In this document: piece by piece, positions 30,713-42,647 of the stretch
Layout of the letters: each line of letters opens with the position of its first letter
Position numbering within the stretch: position 1 is the stretch's first letter
Assembly (NCBI GenBank): GCA_946122785.1
Contig: CAMGYJ010000006.1
Location: forward strand, 54,270,066-54,334,065
DNA length: 64,000 bases
Direction of reading: 5' to 3'
Source: Linum tenue
Taxonomy: Eukaryota > Streptophyta > Magnoliopsida > Malpighiales > Linaceae
Made by a program: the position numbers and the translations under genes
The notes under the pieces: generated by a model
The model's input: the letters and a program-made list of their open reading frames with translations, nothing else
The model's database searches: none
Told to the model about the DNA's origin: nothing

Positions 30713-31211
30713 TTCCGCCTCTTCTGAGGGGGGGCTCCTTGGTTACAATGACATGACGCTCCTCATCAAAATCTGTGGTCGTGGCGAGCTTTGATAGGGC
30801 ATCCGCGTGTGCGTTCTCCTCTCGGGGGACGTGGTGGAACTCCCCCTGTTCGAACCATGCCCCTCTCTTCTTCACTTTGGCCAAATACACGCCCATTGCC
30901 TCCTCTCTTACTTCGTACACCCATGTTAACTGATTCACCACCAGCGCCGAGTCTGAATGCAGGCGAACCCGCTTGGCGCCCAGCTCCCGTGCCATTTGCA
31001 CGCCCGCCATGACCGCTTCGTACTCAATCGTGTTGTTAGTCTTTAGTGACGCAAACCGGAGCGCCATCTTATGTGTCGCACCCGTTGGATTGACAACCAC
31101 GATTCCGACCCCATCGCCTACCTTACTCGCCACTCCATCCACGTATACTCGCCACCATCCCTCACCGTTGCCTCCCTCATCGACGACCCCCTCTGCCACG
31201 AAATCATCCAA
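30687..31211 (-). pseudogene. Second (archaeal-type) RNase H of the Tat element
   Basis: The RVT_3-like RNase H shows WRVYVDGVASK (first Asp), NNTIEYEAVMAGV (Glu), RLHSDSALVVNQL (second Asp) and NAHADALSKLA (last Asp). This second RNase H downstream of the RT-linked one is specific to the Tat lineage among plant gypsy elements. It is not fused in frame to RT (ending at 31257) because of a frame change. Confidence 0.9.
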
Positions 31212-31256
31212 TACTTGCGCCTTAATTGCGGGTCGGGGGCGTAACGTATCTCGAAC

Positions 31257-32594
31257 TCACTTAGTTGAACCGCCCATTTTACCATTCTCTACATGCATAG
31301 ACCCTAGAATCTTCCTTAGCGGCAGGTTTTTGAGTACCACAATAGCATGCGCTTGAAAATATGGGAGCAATTTCTCTGCTACCGTCACTACTGCTAGGGC
31401 AGCTTTCTCGTTGGGCGCATACCTTGTCTCAGGGATGGTCAACGTTTTGCTTACGTAGTAGACTGGTCTTTCCTCCCCCGACTCATGTTCTCTTGACACA
31501 AGGACTCCACTAACCGCTTCCCACGAGATCGCGATGTACAAGTACAGCACCTCGCCTACTTTCGGCGCCGTCATCACCGTGGGTGCCGGAAGCAGGCCCT
31601 TCAATTGGTCGAATGTCTGGTGGCACTCCTCGGTCCACTTGAATCGGGAGGCCTTCTTCAAAACCCGAAAGAAAGGCGCCCCTCGGTCGGTCGATCTAGG
31701 GATGAAGAACTCCAATGCCGCCAAACGCCCATTCAGGCTTTGGACCTCTTTTGGCGAGTGAGGGGGGTGGAGGCCTGTTATCGCTTCCACTTGTTTTGGG
31801 TTGGCTTCGACCCCCCTCTTCGTGATCATGAATCCAAGGAACTTTCCCGCCTCCGCACCAAACACACTCTTCAAGGGATTGAGTCGTAAGTGATGAAGGC
31901 GCATGCACTCAAAAGTTTCTCGGAGATATTTCAAGTGCTCGCCCCTCTCTCTGCTTTTGACCACCAGATCATCCACGTACTCTTCCACATTCCGCCCGAT
32001 CTGCGACTTGAACACCTCGTTCACCATGCGTTGGTACGTTGCTCCCGCATTCTTTAACCCAAACGACATGACCCGGTACCTAAAGTTTCCGAACGGGGTC
32101 ATAAATGCTGTCTTTTCTCTATCTTGCTCACACATCGGTATCTGATGATACCCTGAGAACATGTCCAAGAAACTAAGCGCCTGGTGATAGGTGGTAGCGT
32201 CCATGAGCTGATCAATCATGGGCATGGGGTAGGCATCTGTGGGGCACACTCGATTCAAGCTCGCGTAGTCGACACATATCATCCATTCGCCGGACGCTTT
32301 CGGCACGAGGACCACATTAGAAAGCCATGGGGTGTACTTCGCCTCTTCAACTAACCCCGCCTCGCGTAACTTGGATACCTCTTTCCGCAAGGCCTCCTCC
32401 TTTTCGACAGACAAGGGCCTCCTCTTTTGTTGCACCGCGGTCGTACCCTTTGTCATGCCTAGACGGTGTTGTGCAACCTGAGGGGAGAAACCAGGCATCT
32501 CTTTAGCACTCCACGCGATTAGATCTGTGAATTCCTTAAGGAGGCCCACCAGTGGTTCGACAAGGTTGTCGCCGGCGTGCGCCGAGATGCGCAC
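31257..32594 (-). pseudogene. Tat reverse transcriptase and first RNase H
   Basis: One long frame of 445 codons on the minus strand. RT blocks: WLSNVVLVPKASGEWMICVD, YHQIPMCEQDREKTAF, FGLKNAGATYQRMVN and the catalytic EEYVDDLVVKS (near 31974-31990). KFLGFMITKRGVEANPKQ follows. The linked RNase H has FKWTEECHQTF and YIAISWEAVSGVLV, where the first Asp position reads Ser-Trp-Glu, so this domain is probably degenerate, as is usual when the second RNase H is present. Confidence 0.9.
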
Positions 32595-33066
32595 GCAGCA
32601 CTCGGGGCGCGCCTCATCGAGTGTACTTGTATTTCCGCGTCGACCGCTTCTGCCCTGGGTAAGTCTTCGGGGCGGATGTCAAGTCTGATTTCTCTTTGCG
32701 AGAAGGCCTCCGGGGACCCCTCCCCTCCGGAGACTCCGATTCCCTGGCTTGCAATGAACTTTAACACCTGGTGGCAGGAGGAGGCCACGCCGTTGAATAG
32801 CGCCAACAGTGGTCTTCCCAGTATCGTGTGTAAGGAGATGGACAATCGACAATGCCAAACTCCACCGTGTGGGTCATCCGATGCTCCTCGTCACCCAAGG
32901 TAATCGGGAGGCGCACACGCACTATCACTTGCGCGGGGACTCCCGAGAATCCCACCAATACCATATCGGCTGACCGCACCAGGCTAGGTGAGAGTTGCAT
33001 CTGTTCGAAAGTAGAGCGGAACAACACGTCCATCGAGCTACCCGTGTCAACCAACATGCGCTTCAC
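32519..33066 (-). pseudogene. Tat aspartic protease region, frame-shifted
   Basis: MLVDTGSSMDVLF at the start is the retropepsin active site (DTGSS). VGFSGVPAQVIVRVRLPITL is the flap side. The frame changes near 32840, and the LGRPLLALFNGVASSCHQVLKF block, the end of the domain, is in the overlapping frame 32845-32519. Confidence 0.85.
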
Positions 33067-33077
33067 TTCACAGCCAG

Positions 33078-34571
33078 CTACAACCCCCTAATCTCAAGCG
33101 CTTCCACAGATGGGACACGATACGCTTGCTCTGTCACCTCGTTGAAGCCGATTTGAATGGCTGACCGCGCGCTTGTCGTGGCTGACTTAAGGCGCCTGCT
33201 CTCCTCCAACTTTTGTCTCAAGTTGACTTCTCCAGTTATGGCTTCAATGGTTAGTTTGACAAGTCCTGGATTGGTTTCTTGGTCGCGTGCAAAAGGTAGA
33301 GGAGGAGGCGCCTCACTGGCTTCCTCTGTTTTAGGAGGCGCCACGACCGTGTCTGCCACCGGGCCGAGCTCACGCTCTTGAGCCAAGAAGGTTCGCTGCG
33401 GGTTATCATCTTTTTTTTATGAACTCATTGAGCATCCCGTGGTCGACTAAGCCCCGCACCTCTGACTTCAGTTGGTAGCAATCTATCGTGTAGTGTCCCC
33501 TTTCCCTATGGAAATCGCAATACCTTTCCAAGTTCTGCTCACTGGGGCGCCCCCGCATCGGACCCGACCATCGCAGGTGGTACCCCTTATCCTTCGCATA
33601 TTGTAGGACGTTCTTCATAGAATCGATAAGTTCAGTAAAATTCCTGCCACTACGCGGCGGAGGTGTAGGCTCCTAGGGGCGGCGGGGCCCCTGGAAGAAG
33701 CTCGGGGAGTTAAAAGGGACAGATGGTGCCTTGGGCGCCCCGCGTCACTCTCCTCAGGCCGCGCCTTGCGTCGGTCCATTCTCCTCGCAGCCAACGTTTC
33801 CTCGAGCATTATGACTTTTTGAACTCTCCGATCCAAATCCTTCGTGGAAGTGACGTTTCTTTTGGATAGCGTCCTACATAGTTCCTCACTAGTGGCGCAC
33901 TCGTCCAGGCAGAACCCCAACACTGGGGGTCGTACATCCCTCACCAACATTGCCACGGACATCCAGCGCTTGTAGAAGTCCTGGAGCGCCTCGCCTCTCG
34001 CTGCCTGACCTTAAATAGCGCACTAATGGTAAGGCTTCGGCGCTTTCTGCTGGAAAACATTTGAGAGGAACATCGCAGCGAACTGCTCGAAGCTATCGAT
34101 CCTCCCTTCTTCAATTTGATGGTACCAGTCGAGCACCACGCCCGTGAATGTCGAGGGGAAAGCGCGACACAAAGTGGCATCAGAGCTGTTGTACAACTGC
34201 ATCTTGGTGAAATAATTGTTCACATGATCCTCCGGGTTGGTCGTTCCATCATAGCTGGGCAACGCTGGGATTACCGAATTAGGCTGTTCAGCCAAAATAC
34301 TTCGCACGAGAGGCTGCCTCACGCCCCACGGTCTTCCCGAGCGCCTGGGCGCCCACCCATTATGTTCGTCAAAGTAGGATGCTAGGTGCCTTGTCAGGTG
34401 GCCTAGGTGTTTCGTGCGCCTCATTGCGTTGGACATGCCTTCCTCGTCCTCCTCTCGCTCCTTTCGCTTTGAACCGGGCGAGGGCGCGGCCCCTGCCCCT
34501 CTTTTCAGCGCCTCCATCTCCTTCTTAAGTATCTCCAACGCCTGGTCTTGATCTTCAATGATTCGGACCAA
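33078..34571 (-). pseudogene. Tat gag, frame-shifted
   Basis: 34571-34023 starts MVRIIEDQDQALEILKKEME and contains the retrotransposon gag domain: LPSYDGTTNPEDHVNNY, CRAFPSTFTGVVLDWYHQI, SFEQFAAMFLSNVF. Continuations follow in other frames at 33962-33615. At 33618-33406 a CX2HX4HX4C zinc knuckle (YCDFHRERGHYTIDC) is followed by LKSEVRGLVDHGML, typical of the lineage. 33386-33078 leads to the protease. There are several frame changes, and the start is 189 bp from the PBS. Confidence 0.88.
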
Positions 34572-34759
34572 GTCTTCCTTAGTCAGTGAGGCGCCCTCCG
34601 ACTGGGCGTGTCATCTGCCTCGGCGCCTCCCAGTGGTTTCCCCCCAGGTGATGGGGGCGCCGTCCTCGTGGTTGCCTCGGGAGGGGGGCGCTCCCTGTCT
34701 CCCTCCGTTTCTCCCTCCGCCTCCATCGGCTTCTCTTCTTTTCAGGTTATATTCCCCTT

Positions 34760-34771
34760 CCTGGCGCGCCA
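34760..34771 (-). other. Primer-binding site of the Tat element
   Basis: TGGCGCGCCAGG on the minus strand, 2 bases from the LTR. The matching tRNA is not identified with certainty, though arginine-type is possible. Confidence 0.75.
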
Positions 34772-34773
34772 AT

Positions 34774-35400
34774 TGTTTGAGCCGAGTAATCTCTCTCTTC
34801 CCGCACGTCGTCGCCTCGCCCACCTTTGACTTGCTCCAAACCCCACACCTACACGAGAGGCGTACAGCGGACCCTTTAGGTCTGTTAGCACTCCGACGAT
34901 CAAGTTAGCACTCCTTTTTAGAGATATAAGTATAGCCAAGCTTTAGTGAGAGAACCAAACCTGAGTAAATGAGGTTCACCTACTTGGCTATTTATACCTC
35001 GAGGTTGGCCGACCGGTGCCCCCCAAATCCACCCTACGTCATCACCGCAATTAATGCTCCGTACCTCCCTTTTTTCCATGAGCCTCGACCGCCTGACACA
35101 GAGCTCAGAGACCCAGGGCGCCCACCTTGCTTTCCCACGCCCTCCGTACACTTTTGGCAGGCCCGACCTCATCCCCTGCACCCTACGTACATTTCCAGCC
35201 GTTACACCCCTTTGTCGCTATGCGCCCCGTGTCAGAAGCTGGTCCCACTTCATCAGCCTTTGTCCCCAGCCATAATTGGGCTGGGTCTCTTCCTTGTTGC
35301 CTGCCCCTTTCCCCCACTTGGGCTCTGTTCATGGGCTTTTTCCCTTTTTTGCCTATGCCTGGTTGGGCCCCTCCATTGGGCTCTCTTATGACCCCCAACA
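34774..35400 (-). repeat. 5' LTR of the Tat element
   Basis: It reads TGTTGGGGG...CTCAAACA on the minus strand. A TATAAATAG box at 34996-34988 is a likely promoter. The matching box in the 3' LTR is damaged by a base loss. Confidence 0.93.
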
Positions 35401-35405
35401 ATTAC

Positions 35406-35836
35406 TAATCAAAATACTTATTTATAAGCTTCCCTAATCTTTCATAAAATTATTAAATAGACACCAATGAATTAGGTTTAACCTTTCATCAAAATCTATA
35501 TATAAGTTGGTGCTTTATGAGTATTACACTGTGTAACTACACAACTATAAGATTCTATAGATCATTAAAATCACTTGTGATTTTCATCAATCTGACTTCA
35601 TAATTAAAAGAATAATAAATGATAGAGTTTTACAAGATTTTCACCATTCAAAAATTGTTGTTTTCCTCTTAATTTTCATCATGGGTATATCAATCTATAT
35701 AATAACCTTAAAAAAAAACACCGAAATCTGTTGTGGAAATAAATTATTCAATTGTTGTCTATTAAACCCCATAATCAATCCTCATTATCCTTCTTCTAGG
35801 TTTTCGTCTATAATTTATGTATGGGCTCCGCAGCAG
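35406..35836. other. Unassigned AT-rich spacer
   Basis: No gene. The part 35603-35695 is a diverged direct repeat of 24893-24990 left of the Tat element. Confidence 0.4.
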
Positions 35837-36520
35837 GGGATTGCTAAACGTCGCCCTAACTTTTATTTAATCGCCCTAACTTTAAAAATAGAATTACATC
35901 TTTATCCTTTTAGTTTTTTTATTGTTTGAACTTAGAATATATTTTATTCTAAACAAACAAAATAAAAAAGTTGGCACCATTAAAATCTTATTACTGTTGC
36001 CGCCGTTACCGGCTGCCGGCACCACTACCCACCTCCGACAAAATGAAAAATGGCGACCAGGTTCTTTCATAAAAAACAAAAAAGACTTGATTACAGTTTC
36101 ATCTAGCACAATTATTAATTTATTATCACCTAAACACACAACCAATTAAAATCTGATTAACTTACCCTAATTATCAAATATATAGGATTCCATTCCAACT
36201 GCGGCAGTGTAGAGGAGAAGCGGGGCGTATTGATGGAGGACCACGATAGCAGCAAGAAAGAGGAGGGACGTTTGGACTTTGGAGTGCTCTCCGTCCACGG
36301 CGAAGGGTCGGTTGGAGCGTATGTAGGTGGTCGGTAGTGAAAATCGTTTGGAGCATAGGGGGTTGCACCGGCAGAGGGTAGTTATAGTCGCGCTCTCTCG
36401 ACAAAGATGAAGAATTAAGTAGTAGGCGGTTTGTTTTTGTTAATAAAGGATAATTTAGTAATTGTATGCATTAGATTAGGGCGATAAAAGTAAAACTAGG
36501 GCGAGATTTAGCCATTCAAC
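35837..36520. mobile_element. Non-autonomous terminal-inverted-repeat element, MULE-like, about 0.68 kb
   Basis: The ends form a terminal inverted repeat of at least 45 bp with mismatches: GGGATTGCTAAACGTCGCCC at the left, the complement of GGCGAGATTTAGCCATTCAA at the right. Both continue into CGCCCTAA boxes. The flanks share only CCGCA, so the target duplication is not certain. Length of the inverted repeat and lack of coding fit a MULE-type MITE. The inside is AT-rich with a GC-rich centre. Confidence 0.65.
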
Positions 36521-37139
36521 CGCATAAAAGCCATGTACTGGACTGCTTGCCAAAATTGGGTGTTGTCAACTAAAAATAATTCAAACGCCCACTCTGTGGA
36601 TTCGTCTTAGCTCTCTGTTTTTAGGCCAATTATGTATTTTACATTTGTGTGAATTTTTAGCTTGATAACCTCTTTTTCATTTTAAAATCCTCTTTTTATC
36701 AGTTTCTCGCATGTGTTGATCTCTATTTTGAATATTATGGAGCTGTTAGTTTAACTAATAAAGTCCCATGTTGGTTTATCATACCTCAGTGTCAGTGGAG
36801 TATACTTTTACTGTAAAATTAAAGTAGATGATGGAGAAATTTTAATGGATATATTTTTTCACATATAAATAAAATTATGTAATTAAGATAATGGAAAGTT
36901 TCTTGAATGAGGTGCTCCGTATACATTATTGAATCATTGTCACAAGAATCAAACCAGACTAACGAATGATTGGTAGCATTGTCGAATCAGTTCCAATAGC
37001 GATTTGGTTCTTTTGTTTGGATGACTAGAGTTGGAACTAACGATTTTACCAAATGGACACGAAACCAGTTGAACTACTCTTATTACTGGTCTACTGATTC
37101 ACTATTATTACCACAAAAAACTTTGACGTAACCTAAGAC
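36521..37139. other. Unassigned AT-rich spacer
   Basis: I see no coding or element ends. Confidence 0.4.
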
Positions 37140-37365
37140 TAGACCTGTTAATCGGGTCGAGTTGGGGAATAATTATATATTTTGTGTTCGGTTGGGTTTT
37201 TACTTAAAAATATTGTCAACCCGACCCAACCCAATTAGAAACGAATCGTAGGGTTTAAATATTTTTGGGTGGGTTTGGGTTCAATATTTCCCAAACCGTA
37301 GTGCATGAGTCGGGTGATTAAAATAACTAAACCCGGACCACCCGAAGCATGTACACCCCTAATAA
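37140..37365. mobile_element. Possible hAT-type MITE with GGGTTGGG/ACCCGACC repeats
   Basis: The left part is rich in GGGTCGAGTTGGG and the right part ends ACATGTACACCCCTA-like, echoing the style of the hAT MITE at 7940. No matching 8-bp duplication was found, so the ends are unproven. Confidence 0.35.
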
Positions 37366-37676
37366 TAGGATACCATGTCGCTATTACCCCTTGAGCGTCA
37401 TTGTACATTACTTGCCATTTAGCCACATTATTGGCCCCATATAAAAACATTACTGGTCACTTCTTGAGAGTATGGTAAATCATTCCTCCATAGTACCCAA
37501 ATCTTGCCTAACATTGAGTAATCATAGACTCATAGTTATCCTACAAATTTAAATCATCAAACTTATCTTCTCTAACCTTATACCAGCTAGCAAACTCCCT
37601 AGTGGCTAGGGGTCGTTTAGATTATAAAATTTGGTGTGACAAATTTTTGAAGAAATAGACCCAAATCCCTCATATA

Positions 37677-37959
37677 CTAGGGGTCATTTGGATGCAGGTT
37701 TTGGGTGTGGGATTTGGGCACAATCCTAAATAATGTGGGATTTTATTAAAATCACTCGTTTGGAAAGCAATTATATGATAAGAGATTTTAAATATTAGAG
37801 ATTTCAGAAACCCACAATTGTGGGATTATGAAATAGCTGATGGTGATCAGCTATTTTAAAATCCCACACAAATCCCACAAATTAAAAACCTAGGTTTTTA
37901 AACAAGTGATTTGAGCCAAAATCCCACAAATTAAAAACCTAGATCCAAATGACCCCTAG
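37677..37959. mobile_element. 283-bp MITE with a perfect 17-bp terminal inverted repeat
   Basis: The ends are CTAGGGGTCATTTGGAT and its exact complement. The similarity continues imperfectly for about 45 bp (TGTGGGATTT boxes). It contains the near-palindrome GATGGTGATCAGCTATT in the centre. A second, unpaired CTAGGGGTCGTTTAGAT lies at about 37613, so this copy may have landed in a relative. The superfamily is uncertain (PIF/Harbinger- or hAT-like) because no unambiguous target duplication is seen. Confidence 0.7.
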
Positions 37960-39276
37960 GAGATTTTATTTGAGAAAAACGGGTCAAATATGGTGTTTGA
38001 AAGTGGATTAATGTTTTCAATAAATAAATCAAAAAGTCACTTTTTCCATTTGTGTTTCATCTTCCGCATCCTTCTTTCCTTTTTCTTCCACCCGTTTCTC
38101 CCTCCCACCCCCAATCATCATTTTCCCCAAACCCATTCCAAATCCGAGTACAAGCAATCGAGATCCATCATAAAGAAATAAAGAATGAACCAATCACGAA
38201 CCCAACCCCAATCATCATTTTTCCCAAGCTGGGTCAATATTTTTTTTGTTGTTTTTGGGCCAACAACACACTTATTCACCAGCTGGGAAAGTTTGGTTAA
38301 TACTCGCAGATAAGAGAATGCGGAGTTTAGAAGAGTGATAAATGATGATGGAGAAAAAAGAGATACAAAATGAGAAGAGAGGATTTCACCGATAGGTGTC
38401 AATCGGGCGGGTTGGGGTCGGGTTCAATCGGGTTCAGGTTCAATCGGGTTGCAGGCAAATCGGGTCCTGATTGACTTGAAAATGTCTTGCTTAGAATTCG
38501 ATTGGACTCGGGCAGATCGGGTTGCGGGTTGTTCGGGACAACACATCGAGTTACTTACTCCTTACTCGCTACCAACTTACACATTTTATTACACTAATTT
38601 AAAATATTTTTTACAATTAATAACCCACTTATCTCTACCTCATATATATACTTAATTTAAAAAAACTAGTCAAAATGTTGAATCAATTTGTATGATTTGC
38701 AAACTTGTCATGTAATTAATCATAACTGGTAAAGTGCACTAGATAATAGTAATGACGATATCAACATTTGCAACCAATAGACACTATTAGAAAACCAAAC
38801 AAAACACCACTCTAAAAACAAAGAAGAAAAACACTTTTTCGTATCTCAACATTTTTGGGCGGCAATATAGATCAATCTAAACGAAAATTGGGCGTCCTTT
38901 TGGAACGGGAATGAAAAAGTTTGGTGGCAATATATTAAGAAAAATGAAAAATGGGCGGCAATACAACGGTAAACAAAATTAAGTAACAAAAAAAGACATG
39001 AATTCTATATATAATAAATCACAAGCTTAATTCTCAATGAAGTATAAACTTTTTGTTTAACAAAAAAATATATGAATCAATGTTCATGGAAAATTTGTGC
39101 ATGTCGTTGTCAATCAAGTCGTGAGTAAGATTAAGTTTTCAACCTAAATGTAAAATAATATGCATTTGAGATAGGATAACTCTGTACATGTTCTCAAATC
39201 TACTATATCAAATTAGTCATGCCTAAAAGCTATTGTAAGGTTTATTATAGAGTATAGCCAATAGTTTAGTCGCTAA

Positions 39277-39599
39277 GGAGTCGTTTGTGTATTTGATGTA
39301 AAAACATTGTTTGTTGAGGTATACAAATTTGTGGGGCCCACAGATTTAGATTTTTTTAGCTCCAAATTCGTGGACCCCACGTATTTGCAAAACCATATTT
39401 CATTTGGTGTTTGCAAATACCACATTGTAGAAGGCAATTTTTTGAGACCCAAATACCAAATGAACTAAATCCATGATAAAAATTCAACTAAAGAAACAAT
39501 GTCATCTTTCAAATACAAAATTCAATAAATTCATCATAAATCCAAAGGTTTTCAAAACTCAAAACCTTTATTTTCAAATCCAACAAGCAAACGAGCCCT
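39277..39599. mobile_element. Tourist-like (PIF/Harbinger) MITE, 323 bp
   Basis: TAA target duplication (39274-39276 and 39600-39602). Terminal inverted repeats GGAGTCGTTTG / CAAACGAGCCCT with similarity for about 25 bp. The inside is AT-rich and non-coding. It is nested in the hAT element. Confidence 0.75.
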
Positions 39600-40058
39600 T
39601 AAATGTTACACTGTTAAATCATCATATGTAAAAATTGTGATAATCAAATCGATAATTAATTAATCTCGTAAACCATCATACGTAAACATTGTGATAAGCT
39701 TTCTCTCTTCTTTCTCTTAAAAAATAAAAATACAAAATTTCCCCTAATTTTTCTTTCTGTAAATCATAAACATCAAAACTTCCCACCATTTCTCTTCCTA
39801 TAAATCAAAAGCACCAAAACTTGAATCACCAAATTTCTCTCTTCTTTTTTTCTCAAAAAGTCGAAAACATCAGAATTTCCCAAAACTTGAAGTATTAAAT
39901 TTTCCTCTTTTTTTCCCCCAAAAAGTTGAAACCATCAATACTTCCCACTTCTTTCTCTTCTTATAAACCAAAACACAAAAACTCCCCTTCTTTCTTTTCC
40001 CAAGCATCAAATTTCCCTCTTCTTTTTTTCCCCAAAAGTTAAAAACACCCAAATTTAT

Positions 40059-40180
40059 GGAAAAAATCAAAAGTACAATTGTTTAAATTTTTTTATAAAA
40101 CTACCGCCCAACTTAAAAAATTTAAAAAACTACCACCCAACCCAATATTTTATAAAACTACCACCATTAATAAAAAACCG
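40059..40180. repeat. Left MULE terminal inverted repeat
   Basis: Pairs with 45583-45678. The shared similarity extends beyond the LINE insertion into 45000-45117 as AACCGCACC boxes. Confidence 0.8.
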
Positions 40181-40448
40181 CACCCCGAAGGGGCAGTTCT
40201 CCTTCAAACCGCGCGAGAAAGGAGTAGTTCCCACTAGGGCAGCCTCAAAACCGCACATCCAATGCAACCGTGTGATGGGGAGGCGATCCGACGGCGAACC
40301 ACATGCCAGCGGAGCGATCCGCGTCTGGTCGCAATAACTGTTCCCTAAGGACGCGGTTTACGCTGCGGGAAGGGCAAACCGTGGGCGGGGGCGCGGTTTC
40401 CTTTTGGGGAAAATTATCAAACCGCCCCACACCAGGCGCTCCATACAC

Positions 40449-40456
40449 TATAAATA
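40449..40456 (+). promoter_or_regulatory. TATA box for the PMD gene
   Basis: TATAAATA, followed by a CT-rich leader and the first ATG at 40671. Confidence 0.6.
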
Positions 40457-40670
40457 CCCCCACTCCTTTCATTTTCTTCACACCAAAAGTCCAAAACCAA
40501 TCTTCTCTTTCTCTCTCTCTAAGTTTATCACTCTACCCATCCCCCTCTCCACCAAAAAACCTAGGAAATAGTGGTCTGTTGGTTGCGGCTAAGTCCGAAC
40601 TACCATAAGAAAACATTTCTTTGGTTTTTCCTTTTAAAACCTTTAGAATCATGTCCGGCTTCCCAAAAAA

Positions 40671-42528
40671 ATGGAGGATATTTTCGAGGAAGAGGGTATT
40701 TATTATGATGACTATCAAGCGGTACGTACTCATCTTACCTTAATTTTGTTGTTGTTATAATTGTTTTATTTAATATGTGTACTAATTAATTTATATTGTT
40801 TTAATGCTATCACAGGTTGAGGAGGACGTGGATATATAAAATCAAAGATATTATGTTGATCAAGGACCGATTGATCCGTATGTGCTATACGACCAAGATA
40901 ATCATCGTTCAATGGATGTTTGGAACTATCACAAGGTACATATAATTTATTATCATTTGTCATTTTTATTTTGTTAACGTAAAATAAATTTTTTAATTAT
41001 TAATCATTTATTAATCATAGTTCAAGTGGATTGTAAAATAAATTTGTTAATTGTTAATCGTATTGATCATTTTCAATTGTTTAGAATAATACAATGTGTC
41101 ACTTAATTAGACTCTTTATAAAGAGTTGCATGCCTAAGGAAATGGGGTTTTAAGCGATCACATGATCCTCCCATGACCTGGAAAAATCGGGTATTAAGAG
41201 ATCCTCGGATCCCCCCTTTTTCTGTAAAAAAAAGGGTTGTATTCTAAGGAGATGTATAATGAATTTTAGTTAACTCCATATGTTTGTTAATTTATATTGT
41301 TTCTTATAATAGATTTATTCATTATAAATAATAAACTTATGGTAACTTTAAATTATTCGCTAAGATGCATACCATATAGTCCGCTATAGGGGTACGAGCA
41401 ATGTGCTCGCATGGAACGACGTCATCTTGCCCTTTCTAAAAATGGCAAAGTTGGATTCTATTAGGCACTTTAATGGGATAAAGATCGACCGCCAACTCAT
41501 CACAACATTGTTGGAGAGGTGGCGGAAGGAGACACATTGTTTCAACTTTCTTGAAGGCGAGATGACGATCACACTGAAGGACATCGCCATTCTAACTGAT
41601 TTGCCCATCGATGGCGATGTTGTGTGTGTGGGCTCTCATGCACCAGATAAAGTTGGGAATATAAGCGGTTGGCAGCATTTGATATGGACATCCACGAGGT
41701 TGACAGTGCCAGAAAAGGGAGAACATGATGAGGAGGGTCATCCACCACTGACCAATGACTAATGTTCCATTACTTGGTTGACAGCACCGATCATGCATAA
41801 GCACAACCCTGATGATGGAGGCATTCCCCTCACGACAGAAAGTTCGGACGAGGACAAGGAAATTTATGCCCGTGTCTACCTCATCAGCATGATCGGTGGA
41901 GTTTTCTTCCCCAAAATATCCACATCAATGGTGCACGCGAGTCCCAATCATCTGTCATCATATATTGGAGTGGCACTTGCCGGATTGAAGCTTACGGCAA
42001 TTTGGACGTAAGCAGTGCATGCCCATTGAGGGGATCGTCAGTCAAAGGGCTTACCACGAGAAAGATGGTCGCCAAGGAGCTACTAATTGGCCGCATGAGC
42101 TGAGGGACTATATCAAGATTTGGAATAGTATACAAGATGAAGATATTGTCATTTCAGCTATGGTGGGGAGGATGAGGTATCATGACCCAAACCTGGAAAC
42201 ATACCGAAGACAATCCGTCCGGTACATGACGCCTAATGGTGTGACGGACAGTGCTTTGGTAAGTAATTTCGTTACATTAATTCATTTATTTAACTTTTGG
42301 CGTCAAATTGGTAGGCTATATATCATTACTTTAAGATTACTAACTTTGTTAATTGTTGTTGTTTAGGTTCATGAGCTCGAGCGTATTCACAGTATAACTC
42401 GTACTGTGAATGATTTGCCTAGGCGAGATGTGGGGATCATTTGTAAGATAACAAACAGTCTCCTAGGCTGTGTTAGAGCATGTGGGCGTGACCATCACAG
42501 ATACCCGCTGATGCAAAAAATACAATGA
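40671..42528 (+). pseudogene. Plant mobile domain (PMD / MAIN-like) gene, four exons, degraded
   Basis: Exon 1 is 40671-40721 (MEDIFEEEGIYYDDYQA), ending at GCG/GTACGT. Exon 2 is 40816-40935, after CACAG, with GPIDPYVLYDQDNHRSMDVW, the N-terminal PMD motif, but an in-frame TAA. Exon 3 runs from about 41360 to 42258 and holds the PMD core: LITTLLERWRKETHCF, GEMTITLKDIAILTDLPIDG, and IYARVYLISMIGGVFFP. A stop near 41760 and a frame change near 41970 break it. Exon 4 is 42367-42528 (VHELERIH). Introns obey GT-AG. PMD proteins act in plant transposon silencing and gene expression, and PMD genes are also known inside transposons. This copy is a transposon-borne pseudogene. Confidence 0.8.
41109..41262. 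repeat. About 150-bp inverted repeat, left copy
   Basis: It begins AGACTCTTTATAAAGAG (itself nearly palindromic) and pairs in inverse orientation with 42648-42796. It lies in the intron between PMD exons 2 and 3. Confidence 0.8.
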
Positions 42529-42647
42529 CTTTGAACTCACACAAAAGCCAACTACATAATATGAAAACAACTTATGAAAAATGATAATGATGATCTATGC
42601 GCCTATATCTGGGACTACAACGTCGGGCCCTAGATTTTGAGTCATAA

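Larger units (their letters stand above)
25285..35400 (-). mobile_element. Ty3/gypsy Tat-lineage retrotransposon with antisense ORF, 10.1 kb
   Basis: LTRs 25285-25895 (611 bp) and 34774-35400 (627 bp) flank a minus-strand gag, protease, RT, first RNase H, second archaeal-type RNase H and integrase. Integrase after RT and the dual RNase H are hallmarks of the Tat lineage. A 5-bp duplication ATTAC lies at 25280-25284 and 35401-35405. PBS TGGCGCGCCAGG is next to the 5' LTR. Between integrase and the 3' LTR are a tandem-repeat block and a plus-strand (antisense) gene. The LTRs differ by a 31-bp indel and scattered changes. Gag to integrase are broken by several frameshifts. Confidence 0.93.

Noticed and set aside
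37140..37365. hAT-type MITE with defined ends
   Set aside because: The repeat style fits, but the flanking octamers do not match, so it is listed only at low confidence.
40303..40608. A 101-codon plus-strand frame at the left MULE arm
   Set aside because: It overlaps the AACCGCACC-rich inverted repeat, the TATA box and the leader of the PMD gene, and is not coding-like.
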